Shown here: one piece after another, positions 11,255 to 21,274 of the stretch
Position numbering within the stretch: the stretch's first letter is position 1
Layout of the letters: every line of letters starts with the position of its first letter
Assembly (NCBI GenBank): GCA_024867545.1
Contig: JANFNE010000004.1
Location: 310,001-374,000, forward strand
Reading direction: 5' to 3'
Origin: Phytopythium helicoides
Lineage: Eukaryota; Oomycota; Peronosporomycetes; Pythiales; Pythiaceae
DNA length: 64,000 nt
Notes under the pieces: generated by a model
The model's input: the letters and a program-made list of their open reading frames with translations, nothing else
What the model was told of the DNA's origin: nothing
The model's database searches: none
Position numbers and translations under genes: made by a program

Positions 11255-12490
11255 ATGGCCGACTTCCCGGCGCACTACAAGCAGATGGCGAGCCGCGGCG
11301 TGAGCGTCAACGCGCCACCGGCGCCGCTCGCGGGCCCTGCGCGCTTCCAGGAGCTGCCGCGCCTGCAGGTGCCGGCGTTCGCGCTCTCGCAGCAGGCGCC
11401 GGCCGTCTGGAAGGCGCCGCAGCCCGCGCCGCCTGCGCCGAGCCGCATGAGCGTCTCCAACATCCTGAGCTTCCGCCGCAGCAACAGCGTGCCCGTCGTC
11501 AGCGCCGTTCCCGCGCCGCCGTCGCCGCAGGACCAGCCGCAGGCGCAGGCGCCTCCCGCGCGCCGCCTCCCGAGCTTCCAGGAGATCCTCGCGCGCACCA
11601 GTTTGCTCAACATTATGAGCCGCTCGAGTGGCCCCGAGCCCGTGGCCGAGCCCGCCATCGAGCAGGACGACGAGGAGCAGATGGCCGTCGACAATGAGGA
11701 CGCCGTGGAAGCCCAGCAGTTCCACGAGTACCAGCAGCAGCAACAGTGGCAGTACCAGCAGCAGCAGCAGCACTACCACCAGTACACCCAGCAGCAGCAG
11801 TATGTGGACGCGAACGTCGCGATGGAAGCGACGATCAACGACGAGCAGGCCGTGCCCGCGGTGCCGGCGTCGCCCGCCAGCCAAGTGAGCGAGTCGAACA
11901 AGCGCCGCGAGCGCTGGACCGAGGAGGAGCACGCGCTGTTCATGGAGGGGCTCAACCGGTACGGCCGCAAGTGGAAGAAGATCCAGACGTACGTCAAGAC
12001 CAAGACGGCCGTGCAGGTGCGCACGCACGCGTACGGCTACTTTGCCAAGCTGCTGCGCAACATGCCCGAGGACGACGCCATCTGGGAGCTGGCCGAGGAA
12101 ATGAGCTCGCTCCCTGGCGCCGTGCTCAAGGGCCCCGGCAACGGCAAGCGCCGCAACGAGCCCAAGACGGACGAGCAGGGCATGGAGGTGCTGCGCCGCT
12201 TCGTTTTCTCCAAGAAGAAGACGGACGAGGCCAAGAAGCTGGCGATCGCAGCAGCTGCTGACAACGCTATGACGGACGACGCCAACGGCAACAACAACGT
12301 CGAGATGGCCGAGGAAGAGACCTCGGCCGAGCGCGACGCCGAGACCGAGACCGACAACAACGCCACGCTCCACGTGCAGCCCATGCAGCCCGAGGTGCCC
12401 GCCCCACGCCGTCGCGGCTGGCCGTTCTGGGGCGTCGTGGACTCGGCCACTCCGTCCGAGATGGAGCTCAAGCGCCAGCGGCTCAGCTGA
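11255..12490 (+). CDS. SHAQKYF-class single-Myb-repeat transcription factor
   Basis: Single-exon gene of 411 residues starting MADFPAHYKQMASRG. The N-terminal half is Pro/Ala-rich, then acidic, then a Gln-rich stretch (residues about 155-190, runs of CAG). One SANT/Myb repeat follows (residues about 218-270): the three Trp-type positions are seen in RERWTEEEH, GRKWKKIQTYV and the expected third helix. In the third helix the usual SHAQKYF signature is altered to THAYGYF, with the surrounding VQVRTHA and FAKLL retained. Members of this class bind DNA as single-repeat regulators in plants, Dictyostelium and oomycetes. The remainder is charged, with a C-terminal Pro/Arg segment. The long antisense frame is a composition artefact. 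Confidence 0.85.
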   Translation: MADFPAHYKQMASRGVSVNAPPAPLAGPARFQELPRLQVPAFALSQQAPAVWKAPQPAPPAPSRMSVSNILSFRRSNSVPVVSAVPAPPSPQDQPQAQAPPARRLPSFQEILARTSLLNIMSRSSGPEPVAEPAIEQDDEEQMAVDNEDAVEAQQFHEYQQQQQWQYQQQQQHYHQYTQQQQYVDANVAMEATINDEQAVPAVPASPASQVSESNKRRERWTEEEHALFMEGLNRYGRKWKKIQTYVKTKTAVQVRTHAYGYFAKLLRNMPEDDAIWELAEEMSSLPGAVLKGPGNGKRRNEPKTDEQGMEVLRRFVFSKKKTDEAKKLAIAAAADNAMTDDANGNNNVEMAEEETSAERDAETETDNNATLHVQPMQPEVPAPRRRGWPFWGVVDSATPSEMELKRQRLS

Positions 12491-13243
12491 GGGAGTCTCC
12501 TGCGCGGCCATGTGTGTGTATGTGCAAAATTTTTTGCCTAGGAAGAAGAAGAACGACTTGTAGCGTGTAGAAAGCGAAATTTTTTAGGATAGGCTGTAGT
12601 ACCAAAAAAACAAACATTCCCTTACAAACCTCGAGTGAGATCTATTGTGACATAGTCGAAATGCAAGTTGGGACACATTTCAAAATACAATGTGACAGTG
12701 GCGATGCGATTACAGTACATACAAAAACAAGTCATTTCTGCCGCGCGAAGCGTTGCAACGTGTTTTTGGAGGCACAAAACTACGGTACACAAAAATGACG
12801 TCAGATAGGCGCCCTCCTGAGTCCACCGTTTTTTGTGCTGGCAAGGCAGCCAACGATTGCTGGTGTTGATACCATACTGAAACAAAGGGAAAAGCCGATT
12901 CAACAAAATACGTACGCAAAAACGTCTTGGCGCAACTTAATGCGGCTCCGTGTACTGTACGACTGTGTTTACTCTCGGAACGTTCGGCTCGCCTGCCCAC
13001 GTTGAAGCGAACAGATCGCTATGACGCGACATGGATCGGATGGAGGCTCCTGCAGGAGATCCATTGGCGCTGACGTACGCACCCGCGACAGGCGATCAGC
13101 ATGCCAGCAGGCTGCATGCATGCTGCAGAAAAGTCCGACGTGCGTTGGAGTCCACGCCACCACCACCACCACCAAGGACATGTTTACTTCTCCCAGCCGA
13201 TGCAGCAGCTCGCAGCATCACAATCGCGAGCGCAATCCGACGC
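12491..13243. other. Intergenic, nothing recognised
   Basis: AT-rich 3' flank of the Myb-like gene followed by 500 nt with only short, unconvincing ORFs. No repeats or RNA genes were noticed. Confidence 0.5.
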
Positions 13244-14160
13244 TTACGCGGCGGAGAGTCCGCCGGAGACCCACTTGTCCGACTTTTCCCAGAGCTCGCG
13301 GCCGATGGCTGCGTCTTTGGCCGTCGCCGACGCATCGTACACCTCGTCGACGCGAATGTAGTCCCCGCTCTTGGCTCCGAACGGGATCTGCTCCTCAGCG
13401 GCTACTTTGCTCATCATGCCACCAGAGTACTCGGATGTCGACACGCGGCCACCAGTCCACCACATGATGATTCGGATGAAGAACGTCATGATTGGCCACA
13501 ACACAGGGTTCGACTCGCGAAATAGCGCCGTGTCAGGAGTCAGACCGGGAGTGTACGCCACGATATCGGGTCCAGTCGGGAAGCGCCGCACAAACTCCTT
13601 GACAAACAACAAGTTGCACAGCTTGCTCGTCGCGTACGTGACCGAGCTATTGAACGGTTCGAGGCCGACAGCTAGGGCATCCAGGTTCGACACATCTGGC
13701 GACGGCATGCCTGGCGTGTCGTCCGGGTCGTGCGTCTCCGACGAGAGGACCACGAGTCGCTTCGAGACTCGCTCACGCAGTAGCTTTACCAACAAGAAGT
13801 GGCCCAGGTGATTGGTCGCGAACGCGCTCTCGAAAGCCATCCACAGTCAGACGCTTGGACAGAGGGACTGATGCCAGCGTTGCAGACGATCGAGTAAATC
13901 GACAGGTTCCGCACCAAAAGTGACGAGCAGAACTCGCGAACCGACTCCAGACTCGACAGGTCCACGATCCCAGCCTCAACCTCGCTTGAAGCAGAGGCAG
14001 TCGCTCGGGCTTGCTCCACGGCGGCAGTGACTCTCGCCTGGCTTCGACCAGCAAGGATCACGTGCATATTCTCTAGCTTGGCAAGAGAGATGCAGCACTT
14101 TAGCCCAAGGCCAGAATTGCCGCCAGTGACGAGCACGACCTTCTTGTCTTCAGTCTGCAT
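13244..14160 (-). CDS. Short-chain dehydrogenase/reductase (retinol/protochlorophyllide-reductase-like), frame-broken
   Basis: NAD(P)-dependent Rossmann-fold oxidoreductase. The start MQTEDKKVVLVTGGNSGLG carries the TGxxxGxG cofactor loop, then the NAG motif. The second half has ATNHLGHFLL, a VLSSE strand, the catalytic YATSK (YxxxK) and a hydrophobic patch near PVLWPIMTFFIRII that may associate with membrane. The two halves are in different frames. Between about 13885 and 13840 the reading must shift by one base twice, passing through a middle frame that reads PLSKRLTVDG, which is the expected family sequence there. This is either two nearby sequencing indels or a decaying gene. About 310 residues if corrected, the normal SDR size. 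An ATTGGCC box lies at 14339-14345, about 180 nt upstream. Confidence 0.75.
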
Positions 14161-14497
14161 GAGAATATAGGTGACTGCTGCCGATACAGGACAGGTGTTG
14201 GAGCTTTCGTCGCTGCGAGAAGAAGTCGAAATGAGGTTTGCACCGTGGGAAAGGAGACCAAAGCGACGTTGATGGGCATGTTGCAGCCGGTGTCACCATC
14301 AACTGCCATGATGGTGACCCGTCAACAAGGAAATGTGATTGGCCAAAATTGATAGTCAGCCTAAGCTGCCACGTGATCAAATGAGAGCAACATGGACAAG
14401 GATTGAACAACATACCAGATCCGCACAATACGAGAGAACTTCAACGACTAAACGTTCACAACTCACACGGAAAGCTGAGAGCCTCTTCTTGAGGACT

Positions 14498-15433
14498 TCA
14501 TCCACGGAGCTTGCGGTACTGCGACGCACCCGAGGTCGTCGTCGTCGTCGTCGTGCCAGTAACACCATTGCTCGTCGACGTCGTCGCGCCGTTGCTCGCC
14601 GTCGCGCCAGCATTGCCGCTCGCAGTCGTCGAGACGCCGCCATTGGTGTTCGCACTGGCGCTCGCGTGTCCGTTGCCATTGACGTTGGCGGACACCGACA
14701 CGGTGCCAGTGCCAGTGCCAGTGCTGCTGGTGCCGGCGGTTCCAGTGCCGGTGGTTCCAGTGGTTCCAGTGCTGGTGGTTGTGGTTGTGGTGCCTGTGGT
14801 TTTTCCCGAAGAGGTACCGGTGGTCGTGGTGCCGTACGAGTTGCCCGAGGTCGTGCCGCTGGTCGTGCCGCTAGTGGTACCGCTGGCTGTTCCACCGGTC
14901 GTCCCGGAGGCAGTGCCGCCAACAGTGCCACTGGCACCTCCTGTCGCAGTGCCTCCGACCGTGCCGGAAGCGGTCCCGGTCGCAGTGCCACCGATAGTAC
15001 CCGACGCCGTGCCGCTCACACCTCCGTTGGCCGTGCCGCTCACACCTCCGTTGGCCGTGCCACTCACACCTCCGTTGGCCGTGCCGCTCACACCTCCGTT
15101 GGCCGTGCCACTCACACCTCCGTTGGCCGTGCCGCTCACACCTCCGTTGGCCGTGCCGCTCACACCGCCAGTGGCCGTGCCACTGAGACCGCCGTAGCCG
15201 CTAATGCCGCCGTAGCCACTCACGCGACCGTAGCCACTCACACCACCACTGAGACCGCCGTAGCCGCTGACGCCCGCTGTACCCGTTGCGGCGCCGTTCT
15301 TGCACGGGTTGAGTGCCGCGGCGAGGAGTCCGAAGGTCTGTTGAGCTTCGGCCTCGGCGTGGACGGAGTCGGTGAAGGAGGCGGCGGCGATGGCGACCAT
15401 GCAGAATGCGACGAGCTTGGTTGTGGAGAACAT
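14498..15433 (-). CDS. Secreted Gly/Thr/Ser-repeat protein, copy 1
   Basis: 311 residues, intact. MFSTTKLVAFCMVAIAAASF is a clear signal peptide with cleavage expected near SVHA/EAEA. A short non-repeat segment with the only mature-region Cys (LNPCKNG) follows. Then come VSGYGG-type repeats, seven consecutive GTANGGVS/GTATGGVS-type units, GT-rich repeats, a Thr run and the conserved end SASQYRKLRG-like (SQYRKLRG). There is no C-terminal hydrophobic tail, so no GPI anchor or membrane segment; a soluble extracellular or wall/matrix protein is inferred from composition only. It forms a divergent pair with copy 2 across a 1.2-kb spacer. The coding sequence is most like copy 3 at its 5' end, but the upstream region matches copy 4. 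I know of no named family for it. Confidence 0.8.
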   Translation of the reverse strand: MFSTTKLVAFCMVAIAAASFTDSVHAEAEAQQTFGLLAAALNPCKNGAATGTAGVSGYGGLSGGVSGYGRVSGYGGISGYGGLSGTATGGVSGTANGGVSGTANGGVSGTANGGVSGTANGGVSGTANGGVSGTANGGVSGTASGTIGGTATGTASGTVGGTATGGASGTVGGTASGTTGGTASGTTSGTTSGTTSGNSYGTTTTGTSSGKTTGTTTTTTSTGTTGTTGTGTAGTSSTGTGTGTVSVSANVNGNGHASASANTNGGVSTTASGNAGATASNGATTSTSNGVTGTTTTTTTSGASQYRKLRG

Positions 15434-15510
15434 GGTTGTATGCTGGTTGTGTTGATGCAGGTGGTTGATGGTCGAGTAGAGTTAGCTGGGATGGTTGATG
15501 CCGAGTTGGC

Positions 15511-15525
15511 AAAATTCAGAATGAG
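15511..15525 (-). promoter_or_regulatory. Oomycete-type initiator of copy 1
   Basis: Minus strand reads CTCATTCTGAATTTT, close to the oomycete initiator consensus CTCATT-YYN-CAWTTT. It ends its start 92 nt before the copy 1 ATG, the same distance as in copy 4 and unlike copies 2 and 3 (76 nt). Confidence 0.5.
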
Positions 15526-15756
15526 AGCTTGCTGCGGATAATTCTGCCGGCATTGACGTCGTCGAAGAAAGTCGTGGTAAACGTCGCCAAGAGGCACAAC
15601 AGCGCGGGTGGTGAGCTGAATGAGGACTCCCACTCTTCCTCCTCCTCTCTCTGTTTGCATCGATATCATACATGTATGCGGACAGAGCAGTCTGACAGAA
15701 GGCCACCCTCGCCTTTTCATTGTTGGCATAAATGTACTGTAGTTTGCTGTCTGTAG

Positions 15757-16122
15757 TCATCCTAAAGTATCAGGCACGAACAGCATGCCAGCGCCGCATG
15801 GACAACTGCAGCTGGTGCGCCGCTCCGACTCGACGAGCTTCACGTGCATTTGCACTGTAGAGAGAGAAAAAGTGAACGTCCCATCGAAAGGCTTGTGTCG
15901 CGTCATGCCGATGGACTGGTAATCGGATCCGAGTGCCACTGTCGCATGACCACCGCAGCGTAGAGGCAGCCTTCCGGCGGAGTCAGGTGCGTCCATCAAC
16001 CATTGCATCGCAGTGTCGGCACTTGTACACCCAGCACACTGCGCACGAACACGTACATGAACAATGCTCAGCGCCCAGACGGCGGTGGCATATACGGCGC
16101 AGGCAGTGCGACGCAGGTGCAC
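15757..16122 (-). CDS. Small Cys-containing ORF within the divergent promoter segment, copy A
   Basis: 121 codons, ending RTSCSCPCGAGMLFVPDTLG. A matching ORF of 123 codons lies on the plus strand at 20570-20941 in the second, inverted spacer. The two differ by a 2-nt and a 4-nt indel in the middle that together keep the frame, or that could fall in an intron. A further conserved stretch just upstream in another frame (CASPVLDTTWSS and on, then HLPFECTCVALPAP) could be a first exon with a hydrophobic leader. Because the whole spacer is a recent duplicate, similarity alone does not prove coding. I cannot assign a function. Confidence 0.3.
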   Translation of the reverse strand: MHLRRTACAVYATAVWALSIVHVRVRAQCAGCTSADTAMQWLMDAPDSAGRLPLRCGGHATVALGSDYQSIGMTRHKPFDGTFTFSLSTVQMHVKLVESERRTSCSCPCGAGMLFVPDTLG

Positions 16123-16556
16123 TCGAAAGGCAGATGGCTACGCTTTCGGTGGTCGACAAAAGATACGGTGGCACATACGAACACCGCTGAGCTCCATGTC
16201 GTGTCGAGCACCGGACTCGCACAGACTGCGTGGATACTGTAGTAAATAGGATGGCGAAGCGCCAAACGAGGCAGGCACCAGGAGGAGTACAACTGTAGAA
16301 GCGAGGCGTGTGATTGCCAGGTGAACGACGCAAGTCGATCATGCTACCGGTAATCGCGCATCCAGTGGGCATCCAGAGGATCTCATGCTGCTCTCTCAAT
16401 GACGATGTCATTGTGTCGTCCGTACCTTTTGCTCAAAGGCGAAGTGCGTTGGCGGTCACAAGGTGTGTGAACGTCAGTCACCCTTCGACCACGAATTTTT
16501 GTACGAAAACACCCGGATACGCTCAATCTTGTGGCGCGTCCTAACTCACTCCCAGC

Positions 16557-16571
16557 CTCATTCTCAATTTT
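16557..16571 (+). promoter_or_regulatory. Oomycete-type initiator of copy 2
   Basis: CTCATTCTCAATTTT, 76 nt before the copy 2 ATG, resembling the oomycete initiator. The surrounding 5' region is nearly identical to that of copy 3. Confidence 0.5.
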
Positions 16572-16632
16572 ACCAAGACGGTAACAACCACCTGAATCCA
16601 TCCAGCTTCATCAACACAGCCAGCATTCCACC

Positions 16633-17541
16633 ATGTTCTCCACAACCAAGCTCGTCGCATTCTGCCTGGTCGCCATCGCCGCCGCGTCCTTCACCGACTC
16701 CGTCCATGCCGAGGCCGAAGCCCAACAGACCTTCGGACTCCTCGCCGCGGCGCTCAATCCGTGCAAGAACGGCGCCGCAACGGGTACAGCAGGCGTCAGC
16801 GGCTACGGCGGTCTCAGTGGTGGTGTGAGTGGCTACGGTCGTGTGAGTGGCTACGGCGGCATTAGCGGCTACGGAGGTGTGAGTGGCACAGCCAACGGTG
16901 GCGTGAGCGGCTACGGCGGCGTGAGTGGCACAGCCAACGGAGGTGTGAGTGGCACGGCGTCGGGTACTATCGGTGGCACCGCGACCGGCACTGCTTCCGG
17001 CACGGTCGGAGGCACTGCAAGTGGCACTGCAAGCGGAACCGCCTCGGGCACTGCGACAGGAGGCGCCAGTGGCACTGTCAGCGGCACTGCCTCCGGGACG
17101 ATCGGTGGCACGGCCTCCGGGACGATCGGTGGCACGGCCAGCGGTACCACTAGCGGCACGACCAGCGGCACGACCAGCGGCACGACCAGCGGCACGACCT
17201 CGGGCAACTCGTACGGCACCACGACTACCGGCACCTCTTCGGGCAAAACCACAGGCGCCACAACCACAACCACTGGCACCACAACCACAACCACTGGCAC
17301 CGGCACCACAACCACTGGCACCGGCACCGGCACTGGCACCGTGTCGGTGTCCGCCAACATCAATGGCAACGGACACGCGAGCGCCAGTGCGAACACCAAT
17401 GGCGGTGTCTCGACGACTGCGAGCGGCAATGCTGGCGCGACGGCGAGCAACGGCGCGACGACGTCGACGAGCAATGGTGCTACTGGCACGACGACGACGA
17501 CGACCTCGGGTGCGTCGCAGTACCGCAAGCTCCGTGGTTGA
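16633..17541 (+). CDS. Secreted Gly/Thr/Ser-repeat protein, copy 2
   Basis: 302 residues, intact, with the same plan as copy 1: signal peptide (MFSTTKLVAFCLVAIAAASF, Leu instead of Met at position 12), the LNPCKNG segment, VSGYGG repeats, GTANGG and GTASG repeats, five consecutive SGTT units, Thr runs and the end SQYRKLRG. The coding sequence and the last 20-30 nt before the ATG match copy 4 closely. The more distal upstream region matches copy 3. Similarity to the other members stops at the stop codon, and the downstream sequence is unrelated to the flanks of copies 3 and 4. Function unknown; secretion is inferred from the leader. Confidence 0.8.
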   Translation: MFSTTKLVAFCLVAIAAASFTDSVHAEAEAQQTFGLLAAALNPCKNGAATGTAGVSGYGGLSGGVSGYGRVSGYGGISGYGGVSGTANGGVSGYGGVSGTANGGVSGTASGTIGGTATGTASGTVGGTASGTASGTASGTATGGASGTVSGTASGTIGGTASGTIGGTASGTTSGTTSGTTSGTTSGTTSGNSYGTTTTGTSSGKTTGATTTTTGTTTTTTGTGTTTTGTGTGTGTVSVSANINGNGHASASANTNGGVSTTASGNAGATASNGATTSTSNGATGTTTTTTSGASQYRKLRG

Positions 17542-18357
17542 AGGGCAGGTTTCTGTGCTTGGCCGTGTTACTGTCGTTTCAGTTACTTGTAGTGGGTTTG
17601 ATGGATGTCTTGCTTTGTGCTTTTGTGTTCAAATACTGTTGCAGATTTTTGGAGGCTCTTGTCTTTCGTTGTGGCTTTGAGCAGAAGTTGTTGTAGTTGT
17701 CCTGTTCTACTCTGCTGTACGAAATTGGTTAATATCGGGCTGTGTAGTGGTCGAAAGTTGGAAAGTCGTTCTTGTTGTTCTTGTTGTTGAAGTAGTGTGC
17801 GGTTGATTGTGTCTTCGTGGTGACCGTCGCTAGTACCTCTTAAAGTGGCGCAGGCTGGATCGGATACTAGAGCAAAGGGCTCTGAATGTATTTCTAAGGA
17901 GTTTTTCGATCTCGACAATCGTTCCTTTGATAATGGAATGGTATTTTCATTCAGTCGTCTGAACCTTTGGGAGAATTGATACAGTACCGCTTGAAGTACC
18001 CGCCGTTCGCAATCCCCCGCGAGTAAGCATTACCTCAAAACGAACTGAAATGTGGCGCGAAAGATCATATCCTAATTTACAGCTCCATGTGTTTCAAAGG
18101 AGCAAAGTAAAAGGTCATCTCTGCTATATGCCAGCCTGAGTTCAAAGCATACGATGAAGTAAGACGCTTATCCTGGTGCTTCCGCTCACGTCGGGATCGT
18201 GGCGCACTGGAAACGATGCACTGGGGGAAAAAATAAGGTCTATTGATTCGAAATGTCCAGGTATATCCAAAAGAAGGTTGCGTTGCGGAGCTGCTACAAT
18301 TGCCACTGGTTGCAGTGAAGTTGACTATTACCACCTACATTGTCCTTCAAATATTCT
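17542..18357. other. Spacer between copy 2 and the duplicated gene fragment
   Basis: T-rich near 17590-17800 (many ttgttg/cttgtt steps), then featureless. No gene is supported. Its right limit near 18358 is the breakpoint where homology to the 3' part of the large membrane-protein gene at 22407-23125 begins. Confidence 0.5.
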
Positions 18358-19077
18358 ATCAACTGATAATGGTGACACCAAGAGCTCGGGCGGTGGAGTA
18401 GTCGGAAAGGTGTCTGGCATTGTCAGGGACACACTTGACACAATTGGCAATACTGTCAACAACGTGAAGGACAAGGTGAAGGACAACGGCGGCGCTTACA
18501 AGAGCGGTGGTGGTAACGCAGGTGGCGGCAATACCGGTGGCGACAATGGTGCTGCGACTGCGAGCACCAACTCCTACGGAAACCAGGCTTCGGCCCCAGC
18601 TTCGGGTGGAGACTACTCCAGTCAAACCACTGTGTCTGGTGGCACATCCACATCAGCGAACACTTACGACAACCAAGGAGGTGCTGGCAATTCATCGACA
18701 CCGTGAATGGCAAGGTGAAGACTTCCAGTGATGGCTACTCAACGAGCGATCGCAACAATAACGGCAACTACGGTGGCGACTCGACGGGGAACAGTAACAT
18801 CCCAACCAGCTACGGTGCTGCGACTTCCACCTCAACTACGCCGACCAGTGACAACACCAGCCAAGCGTATACCACTTCGTCGACATCCTCGACCAATTCA
18901 GCATATTCCATGCTCGCTGCGGCTTCATCTGTGGCACATGAGCACCCTCAAGTGATGGTTCTCCTCGGATCGAGTGCCTTTATAGCTGTCATCGCTCTCG
19001 TTGTAGTCAAACGCCGCGCTGACGCGCTCCACTTGGAGCGCATGGAGAACGACGTGTACTACCCTCTGCTGCACTGA
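18358..19077 (+). pseudogene. Truncated 3' fragment of a large membrane-protein gene (copy of 22407-23125)
   Basis: Encodes only the stalk and membrane anchor of the neighbouring large protein: KSSGGGVVGKVSGIVRDTLD, the Gly/Asn/Ser/Thr-rich stalk, a hydrophobic helix (VMVLLGSSAFIAVIALVVV) and the tail NDVYYPLLH. Relative to the intact copy it lacks the whole ectodomain and signal peptide, and has a one-base loss near 18696 (tcattcgac has become tcatcgac) that splits the frame. It lies in opposite orientation to its source and forms the outer part of the large inverted repeat. It was most likely produced by the inverted duplication and is not expressed as a membrane protein. Confidence 0.82.
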
Positions 19078-19268
19078 GCAGACATCAGTGCAATTTTCCA
19101 TGGCGATGCGTTGGCGTGTAGCTGCATAACATCATTTCAATGGATGGTTCAAAAGCATCAGACCTTGTTCCAAACTAACATGTGAAGACAACATCAATTC
19201 GCTTGGCTCCGTTACGCACTATACGCAATGACTGCAGAAACATACATCGATCACGATCCACGTCCGCT

Positions 19269-20059
19269 TCAACCACGGAGCTTGCGGTACTGCGACGCAC
19301 CCGAGGTCGTCGTCGTCGTCGTGCCAGTAGCACCATTGCTCGTCGACGTCGTCGCGCCGTTGCTCGCCGTCGCGCCAGCATTGCCGCTCGCAGTCGTCGA
19401 GACACCGCCATTGGTGTTCGCACTGGCGCTCGCGTGTCCGTTGCCATTGATGTTGGCGGACACCGACACGGTGCCAGTGCCGGTGCCGGTGCCAGTGGTT
19501 GTGGTTGTGGTGCCAGTGGTTGTGGTTGTGGCGCCTGTGGTTTTGCCCGAAGAGGTGCCGGTGGTCGTGGTGCCGTACGAGTTGCCCGAGGTCGTGCCGC
19601 TGGTCGTGCCGCTGGTCGTGCCGCACCGCTGGCTGTTCCACCGGTCGTCCCGGAGGCAGTGCCGCCAACAGTGCCACTGGCACCTCCTGTCGCAGTGCCT
19701 CCGACCGTGCCGGAAGCGGTCCCGGTCGCAGTGCCACCGATAGTACCCGACGCCGTGCCGCTCACACCTCCGTTGGCCGTGCCGCTCACACCGCCAGTGG
19801 CCGTGCCACTGAGACCGCCGTAGCCGCTAATGCCGCCGTAGCCACTCACGCGACCGTAGCCACTCACACCACCACTGAGACCGCCGTAGCCGCTGACGCC
19901 CGCTGTACCCGTTGCGGCGCCGTTCTTGCACGGGTTGAGTGCCGCGGCGAGGAGTCCGAAGGTCTGTTGAGCTTCGGCCTCGGCGTGGACGGAGTCGGTG
20001 AAGGAGGCGGCGGCGATGGCGACCATGCAGAATGCGACGAGCTTGGTTGTGGAGAACAT
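19269..20059 (-). pseudogene. Secreted Gly/Thr/Ser-repeat gene, copy 3, frameshifted
   Basis: The 5' half reads like copy 1 (signal peptide with Met at position 12, LNPCKNG, VSGYGG and GTATGG repeats). Near 19625 about seven bases are missing relative to copy 1 (the gtggtacc region). Beyond this the original frame resumes at 19469 and ends at the usual SQYRKLRG stop (19269-19271). Without correction, translation continues in an Arg/Pro-rich frame to 19175. The 3' half matches copies 2 and 4 rather than copy 1, so this copy is also a mosaic. It also has fewer repeat units. Either a pseudogene or an assembly slip in repeat DNA. Confidence 0.7.
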
Positions 20060-20120
20060 GGTTGTATGCTGGTCGTGTCGATGGAGCGAGATGGATTCAG
20101 GTGGTTATTACCGTCTTGGT

Positions 20121-20135
20121 GAAATTGAGAATGAG
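20121..20135 (-). promoter_or_regulatory. Initiator-like motif of copy 3
   Basis: Minus strand CTCATTCTCAATTTC, 76 nt before the copy 3 ATG. Spacing and flanks equal those of copy 2. Confidence 0.45.
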
Positions 20136-20569
20136 GCTGGGAGTGAGTTAGGACGCGCCACAAGATTGAGCGTATCGAGTGTTTTCGTGCAAAAATTCGT
20201 GATCGAAGGGTGACTGACGTTCACACGCCTTCTGACCGCCAACTCGCTTTGGCTCTGAGCAAAAGATACGGACGACACAATGACATCGTCATTGAGAGAG
20301 CAGCATGGGATCCTTCGAATGCACACTGGATGGCAGATTACCGGTAGCATGATCGACTTGCGTCGTTCACCTGGCAATCACACGTCTCGCTTCTACACGT
20401 GTGCCTCTGCTGTTGCCTGCCTCGTTTGGCTCTTCGCCGTCCTTTTTTACTGCAATATCCATGCAGTCTGTGCGAGTCCGGTGCTCGACACGACATGGAG
20501 CTCACCGGTGTTCGTATGTGCCACCGTATCTTTTGTCGACCACCGAAAGCGTAGCCATCTGCCTTTCGA

Positions 20570-20941
20570 ATGCACCTGCGTCGCACTGCCTGCGCCGTGT
20601 ATACCACCGCCGTCTGGGCGCTGAACATTTTGTTCATGTACGTGTTCGTGCGTAGTGTGTTGGGCGTACATACAAGTGCCGACACTGCGATGCAATGCTT
20701 GATGGACGCACCAGACTCCGCCAGAAGGCTGCCTCTACGCTGCGGTGGCCTTGCGACAGTGGCACTCGGATCCGATTACCAGTCCATCGGCATGACGCGA
20801 CACAAGCCTTTCGATGGGACGTTCACTTTTTCTCTCTCTACAGTGCAAACGCACGTGAAGCTCGTCGAGTCGGAGCGGCGCACCAGCTGCAGTTGCCCAT
20901 GCGGCGCTGGCATGCTGTTCGTGCCTGATACTTTAGGATGA
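20570..20941 (+). CDS. Small Cys-containing ORF within the divergent promoter segment, copy B
   Basis: 123 codons, the inverted counterpart of 15757-16122, with the same ending (CSCPCGAGMLFVPDTLG) and a stop codon just upstream of its ATG. A conserved hydrophobic-leader reading frame precedes it (20340-20624, MIDLRRSPGNH and on). The two could be exons of one small secreted protein, but I could not find a splice pair that fits both copies with confidence. Function unknown. Confidence 0.3.
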   Translation: MHLRRTACAVYTTAVWALNILFMYVFVRSVLGVHTSADTAMQCLMDAPDSARRLPLRCGGLATVALGSDYQSIGMTRHKPFDGTFTFSLSTVQTHVKLVESERRTSCSCPCGAGMLFVPDTLG

Positions 20942-21182
20942 CTACAGACAGCAAAATACATTATGCCAACAACGAAAAGGCGAGGGTGGCCTGCTGGCAG
21001 ATCGCTGTGTCCGCAATGCGGACTCCGCATACATTTATGATATCGATGCAAACAGAGGAGGAGGAGGAGGAGGAGTGAGAGTCCTCGTTCAGCTCACCAC
21101 CCGCGCTGTTGTGCCTGTTGGCAAGGTTGACCACGGCCTTCTTTGAGGACGGCAATGCCGCCAGAAGTATACGCAGCAAATT

Positions 21183-21197
21183 CTCATTCTGTATTTT
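21183..21197 (+). promoter_or_regulatory. Initiator-like motif of copy 4
   Basis: CTCATTCTGTATTTT, 92 nt before the copy 4 ATG, with spacing and flanks equal to those of copy 1. Confidence 0.45.
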
Positions 21198-21274
21198 GCC
21201 GACTTGGCATCAAGCATCTCAGCCAGTTCAACTAGACCATCAACCAGCTGCATCAACACAGCCAGCATTCCACC

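Noticed and set aside
11123..12511. 462-codon Leu/Arg/His-rich frame antisense to the Myb-like gene
   Set aside because: Composition is the complement of a GC-rich coding strand, with no domain. The plus strand encodes a clear Myb repeat.
14337..14344. Prokaryotic-type or viral insertion features around the repeat genes
   Set aside because: No integrase, transposase or terminal repeats were found there; the structure is explained by segmental inverted duplication.
14511..15197. Long Val/Pro-rich and Arg/Ala-rich open frames antisense and in other frames of the repeat-protein genes (also at 16570-17528, 19182-20122, 21089-22313)
   Set aside because: They are shadows of the GC-rich GGC/ACC repeat composition. 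Only the sense frame has a signal peptide, consistent start and stop, and a promoter.
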